A DNA stretch of 32,813 nucleotides from Betaproteobacteria bacterium (GTDB taxonomy: Bacteria > Pseudomonadota > Gammaproteobacteria > Burkholderiales > SG8-39): assembly GCA_009693435.1 (NCBI GenBank), contig SHXF01000050.1, positions 1-32,813 of the forward strand, given 5' to 3'. Under the pieces are notes generated by a model. That model ran no database searches. It saw only the letters and a list, made by a program, of their open reading frames with translations, and was not told the DNA's origin. The translations under genes and the position numbers were made by a program. Each line of letters starts with the position of its first letter. Within the stretch, counting starts at the first letter, position 1. Positions 24,936-32,667 of this stretch are shown here, one piece after another.

Positions 24936-26150
24936 TCATGCGCCGGCGCGCGCGGCAACCTGATGGGACAGCGTTACTTCACGCCTTTCGCGGGAGGATG
25001 TCAATATCGCCAGGCACACTTCCAGTGTCGCCTTGCCCCAGCGCCCGTCCAGCAGCGGCGGCGTGCCGGCCGAGAACGAATCGTGAAGCGCATCCACGAC
25101 GTTGTCCTTGTTCGGGAAGACGCGCCCCTTGGGCACCGCGATTTCGCTGCGCCCCATCGGACCCTTCGAACTATAGGCGAGCACGCCATCGGCCGAGAGC
25201 CGCAGGTCGCCTCGCGCGCAACTGGCGATGGTGACGCCGAAATGCGGCTGATGCCAGTGGCCGTCGTCGCGTCCCGACACGAACGCGCCGGCTTGCGAGG
25301 CGCCGTACAGGGCGGATTGCTTGAAAGCGAGTTCCGCTTCGGGGCCACCCATCTGCCGCAAAGCCGTGCGCGTGCTGCCGTGAATCCGCCCGCGCTTTTC
25401 CTCGCCCAGTTCCCCGACCCAGAAGTGAAACTCATCCGAATCGAAATAGTCGTAGCCGCTAAACACCATGGAGGCCGCCGCCCCGTCCTCGAATTGCAGG
25501 AACGTGAGGTGACTGCCTTCGGTCGGCCGGGATTCGTCGAGCATGGCGGTCATGGCGCGCACGCTCTTCACTCGTCCGCCGCCGAGCAGGCGCACCACGT
25601 CCACCTGGTGCGGCACCTGGTTGAAAATGATGCCGCCGCCCAGATCGGTGCGCAGTTCCTGCGGCCAGCGCGGACGGTACAGATAGTCGTTGTAGTTCCA
25701 GGTGTTGATCATCGCCAGCGGCCCGTATTCGCCCGAGGCGATAAGCGCGGCCATCATCATCACCGGCGCATCGAACGCGTGCGTGTGCCCGACCACCAGG
25801 CCCACCCCGGCGCACCGGGCCGCGTCTATCATGTCATCGCACGCCTGCAGCGTGAGGGCCATCGGCTTTTCGACCAGGATGTGCTTGCCGTGTTGCGCGG
25901 CGGCGATGCAGTGGGGCGCGTGCAGGTGGTGCGGCGAGGCGATATAGACCGCGTCCACCAGCGGGCTTGCGCACAATCGTTCGGCGTCGTCGAAGGCCTC
26001 GCCAGCGAACTCGCGCACGAATTGCCGGCGCGCTTCCTCCCTGGGGTCGGCGGCTGCCGCGATGCGCACGCCCGGGTGCGCGCCGAAAGCCGGCAGCATC
26101 TGCCGCGCCGCGCCGCCCAGGCCGATCACCCCCAGCCTCATCGTCGGCAT
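24936..26150 (-). CDS. Gfo/Idh/MocA-family dehydrogenase, possibly cis-dihydrodiol type
   Basis: This 404-aa NAD(P)-dependent oxidoreductase has an N-terminal Rossmann domain with MRLGVIGLGGAARQMLP (4-20), the VEKPMAL motif (K95 as catalytic lysine) and a C-terminal substrate domain with GGGIIFNQVPHQVDVVRLL (conserved H181/D184 region). The ATG at 26150 is chosen because GGAGG lies five bases upstream; the earlier in-frame ATG at 26162 contains that site. Its position next to a Rieske dioxygenase, and the resemblance to phthalate 4,5-cis-dihydrodiol dehydrogenase (a Gfo/Idh-type enzyme), suggest it rearomatises the dihydrodiol to a catechol. That role is inferred. Confidence 0.87.
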   Translation of the reverse strand: MPTMRLGVIGLGGAARQMLPAFGAHPGVRIAAAADPREEARRQFVREFAGEAFDDAERLCASPLVDAVYIASPHHLHAPHCIAAAQHGKHILVEKPMALTLQACDDMIDAARCAGVGLVVGHTHAFDAPVMMMAALIASGEYGPLAMINTWNYNDYLYRPRWPQELRTDLGGGIIFNQVPHQVDVVRLLGGGRVKSVRAMTAMLDESRPTEGSHLTFLQFEDGAAASMVFSGYDYFDSDEFHFWVGELGEEKRGRIHGSTRTALRQMGGPEAELAFKQSALYGASQAGAFVSGRDDGHWHQPHFGVTIASCARGDLRLSADGVLAYSSKGPMGRSEIAVPKGRVFPNKDNVVDALHDSFSAGTPPLLDGRWGKATLEVCLAILTSSRERREVTLSHQVAARAGA

Positions 26151-26211
26151 CCCGCCCTCCACGTGAAGGTGAAGGCAGAGGCCACCTCCCCCTTGAAAGC
26201 GGTCATCGGAC

Positions 26212-26730
26212 TCACAGGAAAATGGAGAGCGATTCCATGCCGAGCACGGTGGTATCGAGCAGCACCAGCCGTTGCTTCAGTTGCCACCCCTGGTCCAGCA
26301 TGCAAAGCGTGTCCTGGCGTTCCGCGCTGAGCACGACGGGAACCGGCGCATCGCCGCGAAAGCAATACACCACCAGGTTGCTGCACACCTGCGCCTCGCC
26401 GCCGCTGCCGATACGCTCGAGATGGACATTGGCGACCATGCGGCGGGTGCGCGTAGGCGGATTCTCCGACCAGGCGTAATCGGACTCGAACCGCTTGATC
26501 CGCAATGCCAGCGACCCGAAATCCTCTTCCATGAAAAACGCCTTGTCGCTGAATCCGTCTCCGTCGTGTTTCGACACCGTCCTGCGAACCGGAATGCGGT
26601 AGTCGATTTCAGGACTGAGCAGCGCCAGCCAGTTGCCGTACTGGTGGCGATCAAGGAGCCGCGCTTCGGCGTACAGAAACCGCTCGCACGCGCGCTCGAT
26701 GGCATCCCTGTCCTGTGGTCGGTCGGCCAT
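26212..26730 (-). CDS. Ring-hydroxylating dioxygenase beta subunit
   Basis: This 172-aa small subunit of the NTF2-like fold is structural, completing the alpha3beta3 hexamer. Family pattern: ERACERFLYAEARLLDRHQY, WLALLSPEIDYRIPVRRT, TRRMVANVHLERI and a C-terminal QRLVLLDTTVLGMESLSIFL. It starts 16 bp after the alpha subunit stop, so they are co-transcribed and probably coupled. Confidence 0.9.
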   Translation of the reverse strand: MADRPQDRDAIERACERFLYAEARLLDRHQYGNWLALLSPEIDYRIPVRRTVSKHDGDGFSDKAFFMEEDFGSLALRIKRFESDYAWSENPPTRTRRMVANVHLERIGSGGEAQVCSNLVVYCFRGDAPVPVVLSAERQDTLCMLDQGWQLKQRLVLLDTTVLGMESLSIFL

Positions 26731-26746
26731 GCGCGTTCCTTCCGGG

Positions 26747-28072
26747 TCAGGCGCCGGTCATCTGGCGGTACCAGGCGCGGTGAAATGTGCGCAGCCCGGA
26801 TTCGCCTGCGTTGGAGGGCACCGCCATGCCCGGGCCGGGCCAGTCCTGGACAGGCGCCACATCGCTCATTTTCCCCAGGCCCATCTGGTAGTTGAGCTTC
26901 ATGCCCAGTACTTCCGCGTACACGGTGGCCGCGGAGCGCGCGATCCCCGGCCAGATGGCGGTGTCGTCCTGCTCGAAACTGCCGGACGGGCTGAATGAAC
27001 TCATGCCTGCGCGGTAGGCCCGCCGCTTGTAGCTTGCGGAAGCTTCCTTCGGCGCCAGTATCCAGCTCCATATTTCCGTTTTTCCGGGACCCTTAGGCTG
27101 CCACACCCGAAACGACAGATAACCGGCCGGCCCGCGCTCGAGGCTGTCGGTCAGACCCACGTGGATAAAGGAGAAGTTGGGGAAGACCGTGCCATCGTGA
27201 ACCAGCGCGCGCTTGGCAATATCGAACTGCGCGGGGGTGAGCCGGCCCGGGCGGAAATGGCGCGTCACTTCTTCCGGATACTCCCAGAAAGCGGTCTTGT
27301 CCGGACCGAGCTGGCGGATGCTGACCGCATTGCCGTCGCATTCGTACACATGCACGCCGTAGGCCGTGCCGGGCGCGCCGGCGGTGACCGAATCGGTGAT
27401 GCCCGCCTCCAGCGCGGAACGGTGGACCACCTGTGTGTGCGAGCTGTCGCCGACGAAATTTTCGGCGCCCTGCTTCCAGTTCGCCTCTACCTGCCAGCGA
27501 TGCGGCTCGCCGATGACCTCCATGCCGCCCTCGCTCAGCAGCAACTGGATGTCGAGGTACCAGGCGTATTGACCGAGGGAAGCTTCGAACGAAACCGCCC
27601 CGGGGTCGAGGTTGGCGAAGACCAGCCCGTGGTAGTTGGCAACGTGCGGCGCCGCGAACAAGCCCCATTTCGCGAGATCCAGCTCCCGGTAGCCAAGGGT
27701 GCGCGCCGGCACCGCATCCAGCGCGCCGTTGTTCTTGTACGTCCAGCCGTGATAGGCGCACATGAAATGCGTGGCGTTGCCCGCTTCGTTCCGGCAGACC
27801 TGGGAGCCGCGATGCCGGCAACTGTTGAACAGCACGCGCAGCACGCCGTCACTGTCGCGCACGAATATGAACGGGTCTTCGCCGATGTAGCGGATGGCAT
27901 AATCACCGCGATTCGGCAGCTCCGATTCGTGACCGATGTACACCCACGTCCTGGTGAATACGCGGCGCAGCTCCAGGTCATACAGTTCGCGGTTGTTGAA
28001 CACCTGAACCGGCAACAATCCCTGGTCAAGATCAGCCTTCATGTCCTGCAGCATCACCGATACCGTGCTCAT
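26747..28072 (-). CDS. Rieske ring-hydroxylating dioxygenase alpha subunit
   Basis: This 441-aa catalytic subunit would insert both atoms of O2 into an aromatic ring. The Rieske [2Fe-2S] site is exact: C85-x-H87, 17 residues, C105-x2-H108 (CRHRGSQVC, FMCAYHGW). The mononuclear iron site is ENFVGDSSHTQVVH, with bridging D209 and ligands H212 and H217; the carboxylate ligand is in FEQDDTAIW (D369/D370). The ATG at 28070-28072 has an AAGAGAG-type ribosome binding site. No ferredoxin or reductase component is in the operon, so electrons must come from elsewhere. The substrate cannot be read from sequence; the operon context suggests an aromatic carboxylate. Confidence 0.93.
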   Translation of the reverse strand: MSTVSVMLQDMKADLDQGLLPVQVFNNRELYDLELRRVFTRTWVYIGHESELPNRGDYAIRYIGEDPFIFVRDSDGVLRVLFNSCRHRGSQVCRNEAGNATHFMCAYHGWTYKNNGALDAVPARTLGYRELDLAKWGLFAAPHVANYHGLVFANLDPGAVSFEASLGQYAWYLDIQLLLSEGGMEVIGEPHRWQVEANWKQGAENFVGDSSHTQVVHRSALEAGITDSVTAGAPGTAYGVHVYECDGNAVSIRQLGPDKTAFWEYPEEVTRHFRPGRLTPAQFDIAKRALVHDGTVFPNFSFIHVGLTDSLERGPAGYLSFRVWQPKGPGKTEIWSWILAPKEASASYKRRAYRAGMSSFSPSGSFEQDDTAIWPGIARSAATVYAEVLGMKLNYQMGLGKMSDVAPVQDWPGPGMAVPSNAGESGLRTFHRAWYRQMTGA

Positions 28073-28142
28073 GGAACTCTCTTGCGAGTTTGGGAGTACA
28101 TTTTGAATATGATGGCGAAAGCGCGGCGCCGTGCGCCCGCCT

Positions 28143-28166
28143 GAATTCGTCAATTCGTCTATTCGT
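28143..28166. repeat. 8-bp direct repeats between divergent operons, split by the insertion element
   Basis: GAATTCGT, CAATTCGT and CTATTCGT follow one another at 28143-28150, 28151-28158 and 28159-28166. With the insertion element and one target-duplication copy removed, the array continues as CTATTGTG on the far side (from 30443). It lies upstream of the dioxygenase alpha gene and of the divergent FAD-subunit gene. Confidence 0.5.
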
Positions 28167-28188
28167 CTCATGAGTACCGAATTCTGCG

Positions 28189-29586
28189 TTACCCGGCGAG
28201 TCGGAACAGCCCCATTTTATCGGGGTCTTGCCGATCGACGATGAATTTCGCGAAGGAATTGCTTTCTGCGGTATCCAAGAGAAATTGCGGCAGGCATTGG
28301 CGTAGGGCGGTGGCCACGACCAACTCGGATGGCGGAATGCCTGGGCGGATAGTCCTGAGCCAGGAGCCGAAGGAGTTCCATACGAGTTGTGGGAAGGCGG
28401 CGGCCAAGTACTGAACCAAGCCCTGCGAGACGATACCGGCTTGGATGAATTGGTGATAGGCGTTGATCTTGCGCTTGACCGCGTCGCGGTAGTCGAGGGG
28501 TTCGCGATGAAGATACTGGTTACCGTTTTTGCGGCGTAGCGGTTTCATTGTCATCATCCAGAAGTGGTACGCGAGGGTACCGATGACGCGTACCGCCTGC
28601 TTGAAGGTGTGTTCGATTTTGAAGCGCAGGCCGTAAAGGCGAATGATCTCGATGACGCTTAAGGTGATGTCGGTGCACATGAGCAAAATGCATCCTCGGG
28701 TGGGATGGATGACGGCCACAAAGCGTACGATGCGGGCCGCCGGGCGCCACAGCAAATCACAGGTGCGATATTGAAGGGTGACGGTCTCCTCGCCGTAGAC
28801 GGGGCTGGGAATTTGTTGCAGCGCCTGTTTATCCTTAAAGAGGGCCTTCAGGGCGATCTTCTTGGCGTAAATTCTGGGCCGTCCTTTTTTCCTGGGTCCG
28901 CTCTGAATATGCGGGACATAGGCGACGGCGTTGGATCTCATGCGCGAGATCAAGTGATTGCCCCGGTCGAGCAAGCCTTTGATGATTTTGCCGGCGGCAT
29001 AGTAGGCGTCTGCCACAAAGTAGTAGGCTTGTTCGATGTCGACAATATCGAGCAGGGCGAGCATTTTGTCGAGCAAGGTGCGCCGGTCGAGATTGGACCA
29101 CACCACGCCCTCGTGGATGCGCATGGCCAGGGGCACCGCGAACACACTCTTGGCCGCGTGCATGAGGATACTCACCGCCTGTAGGGAGTGTCCCATGATG
29201 TACTCGGGCTTATTGGAGTCCGATTGCTGATGCAATAGTTTCACCGCGGGCATCTTCTTGCCGCGTTTGGGCGCCTTGATGCCGTCGCCAACGAGGACCA
29301 AGCGCCCGTTGACTCGCACCGGATCGGGAAATAGGCGCAGTACTACGCGCGCCCAGAGCGCGACGAGTGCATCGGGCCTGATCGCTTTGCTATGGAATCC
29401 ATCGAGCAACCTGTCGTAGAAGCGCGGGTGGAGTTTGAGCGCGCGCACGATGCTGGTGACCCCCAGCAGATCGGTGCGTACCGTCATGCCGGCCACCGCG
29501 GTGGCGAACCACATGAAGCTGCGGGTGCGCGCGTAGGCCGGGCGCAATAAGCAAATCGCATTCCACCAATGAATCCACAGAGCCAT
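28189..29586 (-). CDS. DDE transposase (IS4-like)
   Basis: This 465-aa transposase has an intact RNase H-like triad: D101 in LVLVGDGIK, D193 in YFVADAYYA and E325 in YGLRFKIEHTFKQ, the last in the Y-(2)-R-(3)-E layout of IS4-type enzymes. The start is ATG at 29584-29586 with AGAGG seven bases before it; a longer frame upstream would cross the promoter palindrome. The stop lies about 20 bp from the left end of the element. The gene has no frameshift, so the element may be active. Confidence 0.88.
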   Translation of the reverse strand: MALWIHWWNAICLLRPAYARTRSFMWFATAVAGMTVRTDLLGVTSIVRALKLHPRFYDRLLDGFHSKAIRPDALVALWARVVLRLFPDPVRVNGRLVLVGDGIKAPKRGKKMPAVKLLHQQSDSNKPEYIMGHSLQAVSILMHAAKSVFAVPLAMRIHEGVVWSNLDRRTLLDKMLALLDIVDIEQAYYFVADAYYAAGKIIKGLLDRGNHLISRMRSNAVAYVPHIQSGPRKKGRPRIYAKKIALKALFKDKQALQQIPSPVYGEETVTLQYRTCDLLWRPAARIVRFVAVIHPTRGCILLMCTDITLSVIEIIRLYGLRFKIEHTFKQAVRVIGTLAYHFWMMTMKPLRRKNGNQYLHREPLDYRDAVKRKINAYHQFIQAGIVSQGLVQYLAAAFPQLVWNSFGSWLRTIRPGIPPSELVVATALRQCLPQFLLDTAESNSFAKFIVDRQDPDKMGLFRLAG

Positions 29587-29606
29587 GGTTGGGCCTCTTA
29601 TTTTTG

Positions 29607-29640
29607 TTGACTTCGTAGTATAGCATAAATATGCTATACT
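29607..29640. promoter_or_regulatory. Divergent promoter with a 24-bp near-perfect palindrome
   Basis: AGTATAGCATA (29617-29627), two bases, then its exact reverse complement (29630-29640). On the plus strand TTGACT (29607-29612) is 17 bp from TATGCT (29630-29635). A TATACT lies in both arms, so minus-strand initiation is also plausible. The palindrome would serve as promoter and operator for the transposase and the DUF6788 gene together. Confidence 0.6.
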
Positions 29641-29663
29641 TTCGACAAAAAAGGACCTCAACC

Positions 29664-29978
29664 ATGACAAAAAGACGCCTCATGCAGATCGACAAACGCA
29701 TTGGGAAGATCAAGGTGGAATTGGCCGCCATCGGTCAGATGCGCCCGGGTTCCCTCACCCGGCAGTACAAAGACCCGACCAGCGCCAGCGGCGCGTACTA
29801 CCAGCTCAGCTTTACCCTTGATATGAAAAGCCGCACCGACTATATTCCGCGCAACTGGGTACCGGAGATTCGCGCTCAGGTGGCCAACTACAAACGCTTT
29901 AAGTCCTTGAGCACCGAATGGGTCACCTTGAGTATCGAGCGGTGCCGCTTGACGATGAAGCTAATGGACAGACCTTGA
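29664..29978 (+). CDS. DUF6788-family protein of the insertion element
   Basis: This 104-aa basic protein matches the DUF6788 pattern: IDKRIGKIKVELAAIGQMRPGSLTRQY, then GAYYQLSFT, then VANYKRFKSL. Function is unknown; relatives often lie beside transposases or integrases. The ATG at 29664 has AAGGA upstream. It lacks the paired cysteines (GKPGCRC type) that some relatives have between the two motifs. It shares the palindromic promoter with the transposase, so it may modulate transposition; this is inferred. Confidence 0.75.
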   Translation: MTKRRLMQIDKRIGKIKVELAAIGQMRPGSLTRQYKDPTSASGAYYQLSFTLDMKSRTDYIPRNWVPEIRAQVANYKRFKSLSTEWVTLSIERCRLTMKLMDRP

Positions 29979-30002
29979 GCGGCCATTGGAGTGCTACAAA
30001 TC

Positions 30003-30407
30003 ATGAAAAAAGACAAATGGGATTGGGATAAGAAACCTCTGGAACAAGAGCTATTCCAAATAATGGAGTTCATCGATGATCCATTCGATCCGATGTGCTC
30101 CCCCGAGGCTGATCTCTACAGTGAAGTGCGTGAAGCCCTTTGGCCGCTACTGGAGACGTTGCACGTCGATGCGAAAAAACGAAAGATCATCTGGCCAGAT
30201 GGCAAACGGCTCAATCTTGATGAGTCGGTGCAACATATCCACGCCGACTACCCAGACTTTCCCCGCCAGCCAATCGAATCCCGTCTGATCTCATGGCTTG
30301 AGATGGACTATGCTCCCGAGGGCTACTCACCGGAGCAATTAGACGAGTTGGACCGGCTCACCGAGCGTTGGATTGCCGAACAATTCCCCCAGTCCGGGGC
30401 TCTCTGA
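30003..30407 (+). CDS. Unknown passenger protein of the insertion element
   Basis: This 134-aa acidic protein has Trp-rich segments (KKDKWDWDKKP, EALWPLLETL, LISWLEMDY) and the C-terminal motif EGYSPEQLDELDRLTERWIAEQFP. No family is recognised. It follows the DUF6788 gene by 24 bp inside the element, ending 28 bp before the right end. A related copy occupies the right edge of the window (32696 onward, minus strand), also ending just inside an element end, which shows that it belongs to the element. The start could instead be the GTG at 29991. Confidence 0.7.
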   Translation: MKKDKWDWDKKPLEQELFQIMEFIDDPFDPMCSPEADLYSEVREALWPLLETLHVDAKKRKIIWPDGKRLNLDESVQHIHADYPDFPRQPIESRLISWLEMDYAPEGYSPEQLDELDRLTERWIAEQFPQSGAL

Positions 30408-30478
30408 AATCGGGGGAGAACCCGGTACTCATGAGTATTCGTCTATTGTGCCCTTTTCGCGGATAACGCAGGTGTTCC

Positions 30479-31345
30479 ATGAAGCTGCCCGGATTTGACT
30501 ATATCGCCCCTGCAACGGCGCAGGAGGCGGTGGCGCTGCTCGCGCAAAACGGCGGGGGCGCGAAAGTGATCGCCGGAGGCCAGAGCCTGATCCCGACGAT
30601 GGCGTTCCGCCTCGCCCGCCCGTCTTTGCTTGTGGATCTTCGCAACGTGGCGTCGCTGCGCGGCATCATGATCGACGACACGGGCGTCCGGCTGGGCGCC
30701 ATGACCCGCTGGCGCGACATCGAGAATGACCCCGCATTGCGCACGGCGCACCCGCTGCTCGTTGCCGCGGTGCGGCACGTGGCCCATTACCAGATCCGCA
30801 ACCGCGGCACGGTGGGGGGAAGCCTCGCCCATGCCGATCCCGCAGCGGAACTGCCGTGCATTGCGGTAACGTGCGAAGCGACGTTGCGCATCCTGGGCCC
30901 GACCGGCGAGCGGGAATGCAAGACGGGCGATTTTTTTCTGGGACCGCTCGCCACCGCCTTGAGCGACGATGAGGTCATCGTCGAGGTGAAGTTTCCCCGC
31001 TGGCCGCGAGAGCGCCGCTGGGGCTTTCAGGAGTTCTCCCGGCGGCAGGGCGATTTCGCGCTTGCGGGGATCGCGCTTTTCCACGACCTCGATGCATCCG
31101 GCCGGGCGATGAACGCGCATGTCGGCGTGTTTGGCGCCGGCCAGTTTGCGACGCGACTGCCGCGCGCGGAAGCGGCGCTCAATGGAAGCGTCGTTACCGA
31201 TGCGCTGGGCGCGAAAGCAGCCGCCATCGCTGCAGACGAAGTCGACCCGCCCGAGGACCTGCACGCCAGCGCCCCGTATCGCAGAGCGCTGGTGGCGACG
31301 ATGCTGGAGCGCGCGCTGGCACAGTCGCGGAGCGATGCCCCTTGA
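30479..31345 (+). CDS. FAD-binding (CoxM/CutM-type) subunit of a molybdenum hydroxylase
   Basis: This 288-aa protein is the medium flavin subunit of xanthine dehydrogenase/CO dehydrogenase-type enzymes. It passes electrons from the [2Fe-2S] subunit to FAD and on to an acceptor. The two FAD loops are AGGQSLIPTM (32-41) and RNRGTVGGSLAHADPAAE (107-124), followed by the C-terminal CO_deh_flav_C domain. The ATG at 30479 has AGGTG nearby. The expected [2Fe-2S] and large molybdopterin subunit genes do not follow. Only a 21-codon frame (31335-31400) overlaps its end before unrelated DNA begins, so the operon looks truncated. Context next to a dioxygenase operon suggests an aromatic or N-heterocyclic substrate. 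Confidence 0.9.
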   Translation: MKLPGFDYIAPATAQEAVALLAQNGGGAKVIAGGQSLIPTMAFRLARPSLLVDLRNVASLRGIMIDDTGVRLGAMTRWRDIENDPALRTAHPLLVAAVRHVAHYQIRNRGTVGGSLAHADPAAELPCIAVTCEATLRILGPTGERECKTGDFFLGPLATALSDDEVIVEVKFPRWPRERRWGFQEFSRRQGDFALAGIALFHDLDASGRAMNAHVGVFGAGQFATRLPRAEAALNGSVVTDALGAKAAAIAADEVDPPEDLHASAPYRRALVATMLERALAQSRSDAP

Positions 31346-31401
31346 GGCGGCATTGCGTGAATTACCGTGGAAGCTGTTTCAGTCCATTTGTCAACGATGA
31401 T

Positions 31402-32667
31402 CTAAACCTTGGGAGGGCGGCCCCCTAATGGCTTTACTTCGGGCCCAATATCGGAAGGCAGCTTACAGTTGGACCAAAGAATCAGCTGTCTGTCCCCACT
31501 TAGCAACAGTTTGCCGCCATATCTGGGAGAATCTTTTTGATCTTCAGGATACTTCTTGACCGCATTAAGACGTTTTTCGTCGGCATTAAGACGCTTTTCG
31601 ACCGCTTCAAGATGCTTTTCGACCGCTTCGAGAACGCCAGCCTTTGTCGACATTACCGCCAAGATGTCTCGATTCGATCCGCCTGCCTCAGCGTATTTCT
31701 TTGACGTCATTTGCGCACTTTCGGCGCATCTAAGTGCAACAGAATCACATCGATCAACTTCCGGATTGTCCCAATCCTGGCCAAGAAGAACGGCACCGAT
31801 ATATGGACTTTCATCCTCAACTGCGAGTCCGATTCGTAAGTAGTGAGTCGAGTTCTCTCCTCTTACGCGACCAAGTTCGACCATGATATCGAGTAGCTGC
31901 TTCAAAATATCACCGAGCAGCCCTCTCCAGCGACTAGTATCAACTGGCATCTCGCGTAGCAGTTTGAGACCGTCTCCGCTCCACACACCTGCGAACAACT
32001 TAAACTGACGAAGCCTCGTAAGGTGCTGCTGCAAACGTGCACGATAAACGGACAATACGTCCGGCCTCTCCATGCTAGCTTCGCTGCTCCTGCCTATGTC
32101 TATATCAATGGCCAATACTGGAAATGAGTGCGTTTTCGCAGGAGACGTTTTTTTTGCAAACTGTCCCTTAAGCTGATACACGACTCCATGCTTAGTTCTG
32201 GCCAAGAACTTCCAATTTCCTTTTCCCCAAGATCTTCTCAAGCTTTCATCGTCGAATTCGTTGGTGTCGACAACGCAAGCAATACCAGCGGTGTTTGCAC
32301 ACCAATTCATTCTTTTAAATAAAGGTTTGAAATCCGATTTAAATTTCGAAAGATGCCCAACACTGTTAATTGTATTTCCGCTTAGATGGGCCACTATTTT
32401 GTGCGCATGGCCTTGATATTCAGTTTTCAGGTATCCCAAGTCTAAATAGCAAGCGCCAACTGAGATAGAAATCAAAGGGTAACAGCCATCGGGAATCGGA
32501 ATCTCATATGCAAGACTATTGATGCTTGCGCAAAGATCTGCGCTGAATTCAAATCCACGCTCTAGAAGGAGTTGTTGTTGATAGGCACGATCAAATCCCT
32601 TTTGACCATCACTCTTCAAATCCAAGATAGCAGATAAGAAGCCGTTTTCCGGCCAAAGACCACCGAC
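31402..32667 (-). pseudogene. Unknown gene, 5' end removed by an insertion element
   Basis: The minus-strand frame (about 420 codons up to the element junction at 32668) has no recognised family. Features seen are a mixed alpha/beta N-terminal part (YPLISISVGACYLDLGYL), a central FPVLAIDIDIG strand, a helical middle and a C-terminal coiled coil (AVEKHLEAVEKRLNADEKRL) encoded by 21-bp DNA repeats. It ends GGRPPKV. Its GC content is much lower than its neighbours'. The frame continues open into the neighbouring element and would start at an ATG at 32730 within it, so the native start is lost. Whether the hybrid product of 442 aa is made is unknown. Confidence 0.7.
31561..31632. repeat. Three 21-bp repeats encoding a heptad coiled coil
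   Basis: The units at 31561-31581, 31582-31602 and 31603-31623, with a partial at 31624-31632, share the pattern CGC[A/T]T[T/C]AAGA[C/T]G[C/T]TTTTCG. Each unit encodes one seven-residue repeat (EKRLNAx) in the gene on the minus strand. Confidence 0.8.

Larger units (their letters stand above)
28160..30442. mobile_element. Complete insertion element with 7-bp target duplication
   Basis: TATTCGT occurs at 28160-28166 and again at 30436-30442. Between them lie 2269 bp (28167-30435) bounded by inverted ends: CTCATGAGTACCGAATTCT on the left, and on the right the complement of CTCATGAGTACCGGGTTCT (two mismatches in 19). Inside are a DDE transposase on the minus strand and, divergently, a DUF6788 gene and a second unknown gene. 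The target duplication, paired ends and intact genes show a complete, probably recent insertion. A diverged relative begins at 32668. The family by name is uncertain (IS4/ISNCY-like). Confidence 0.9.

Noticed and set aside
31335..31400. 21-codon frame overlapping the end of the FAD-subunit gene
   Set aside because: No resemblance to iron-sulphur or molybdopterin subunits; it may be the stub of a truncated gene but cannot be supported as one.
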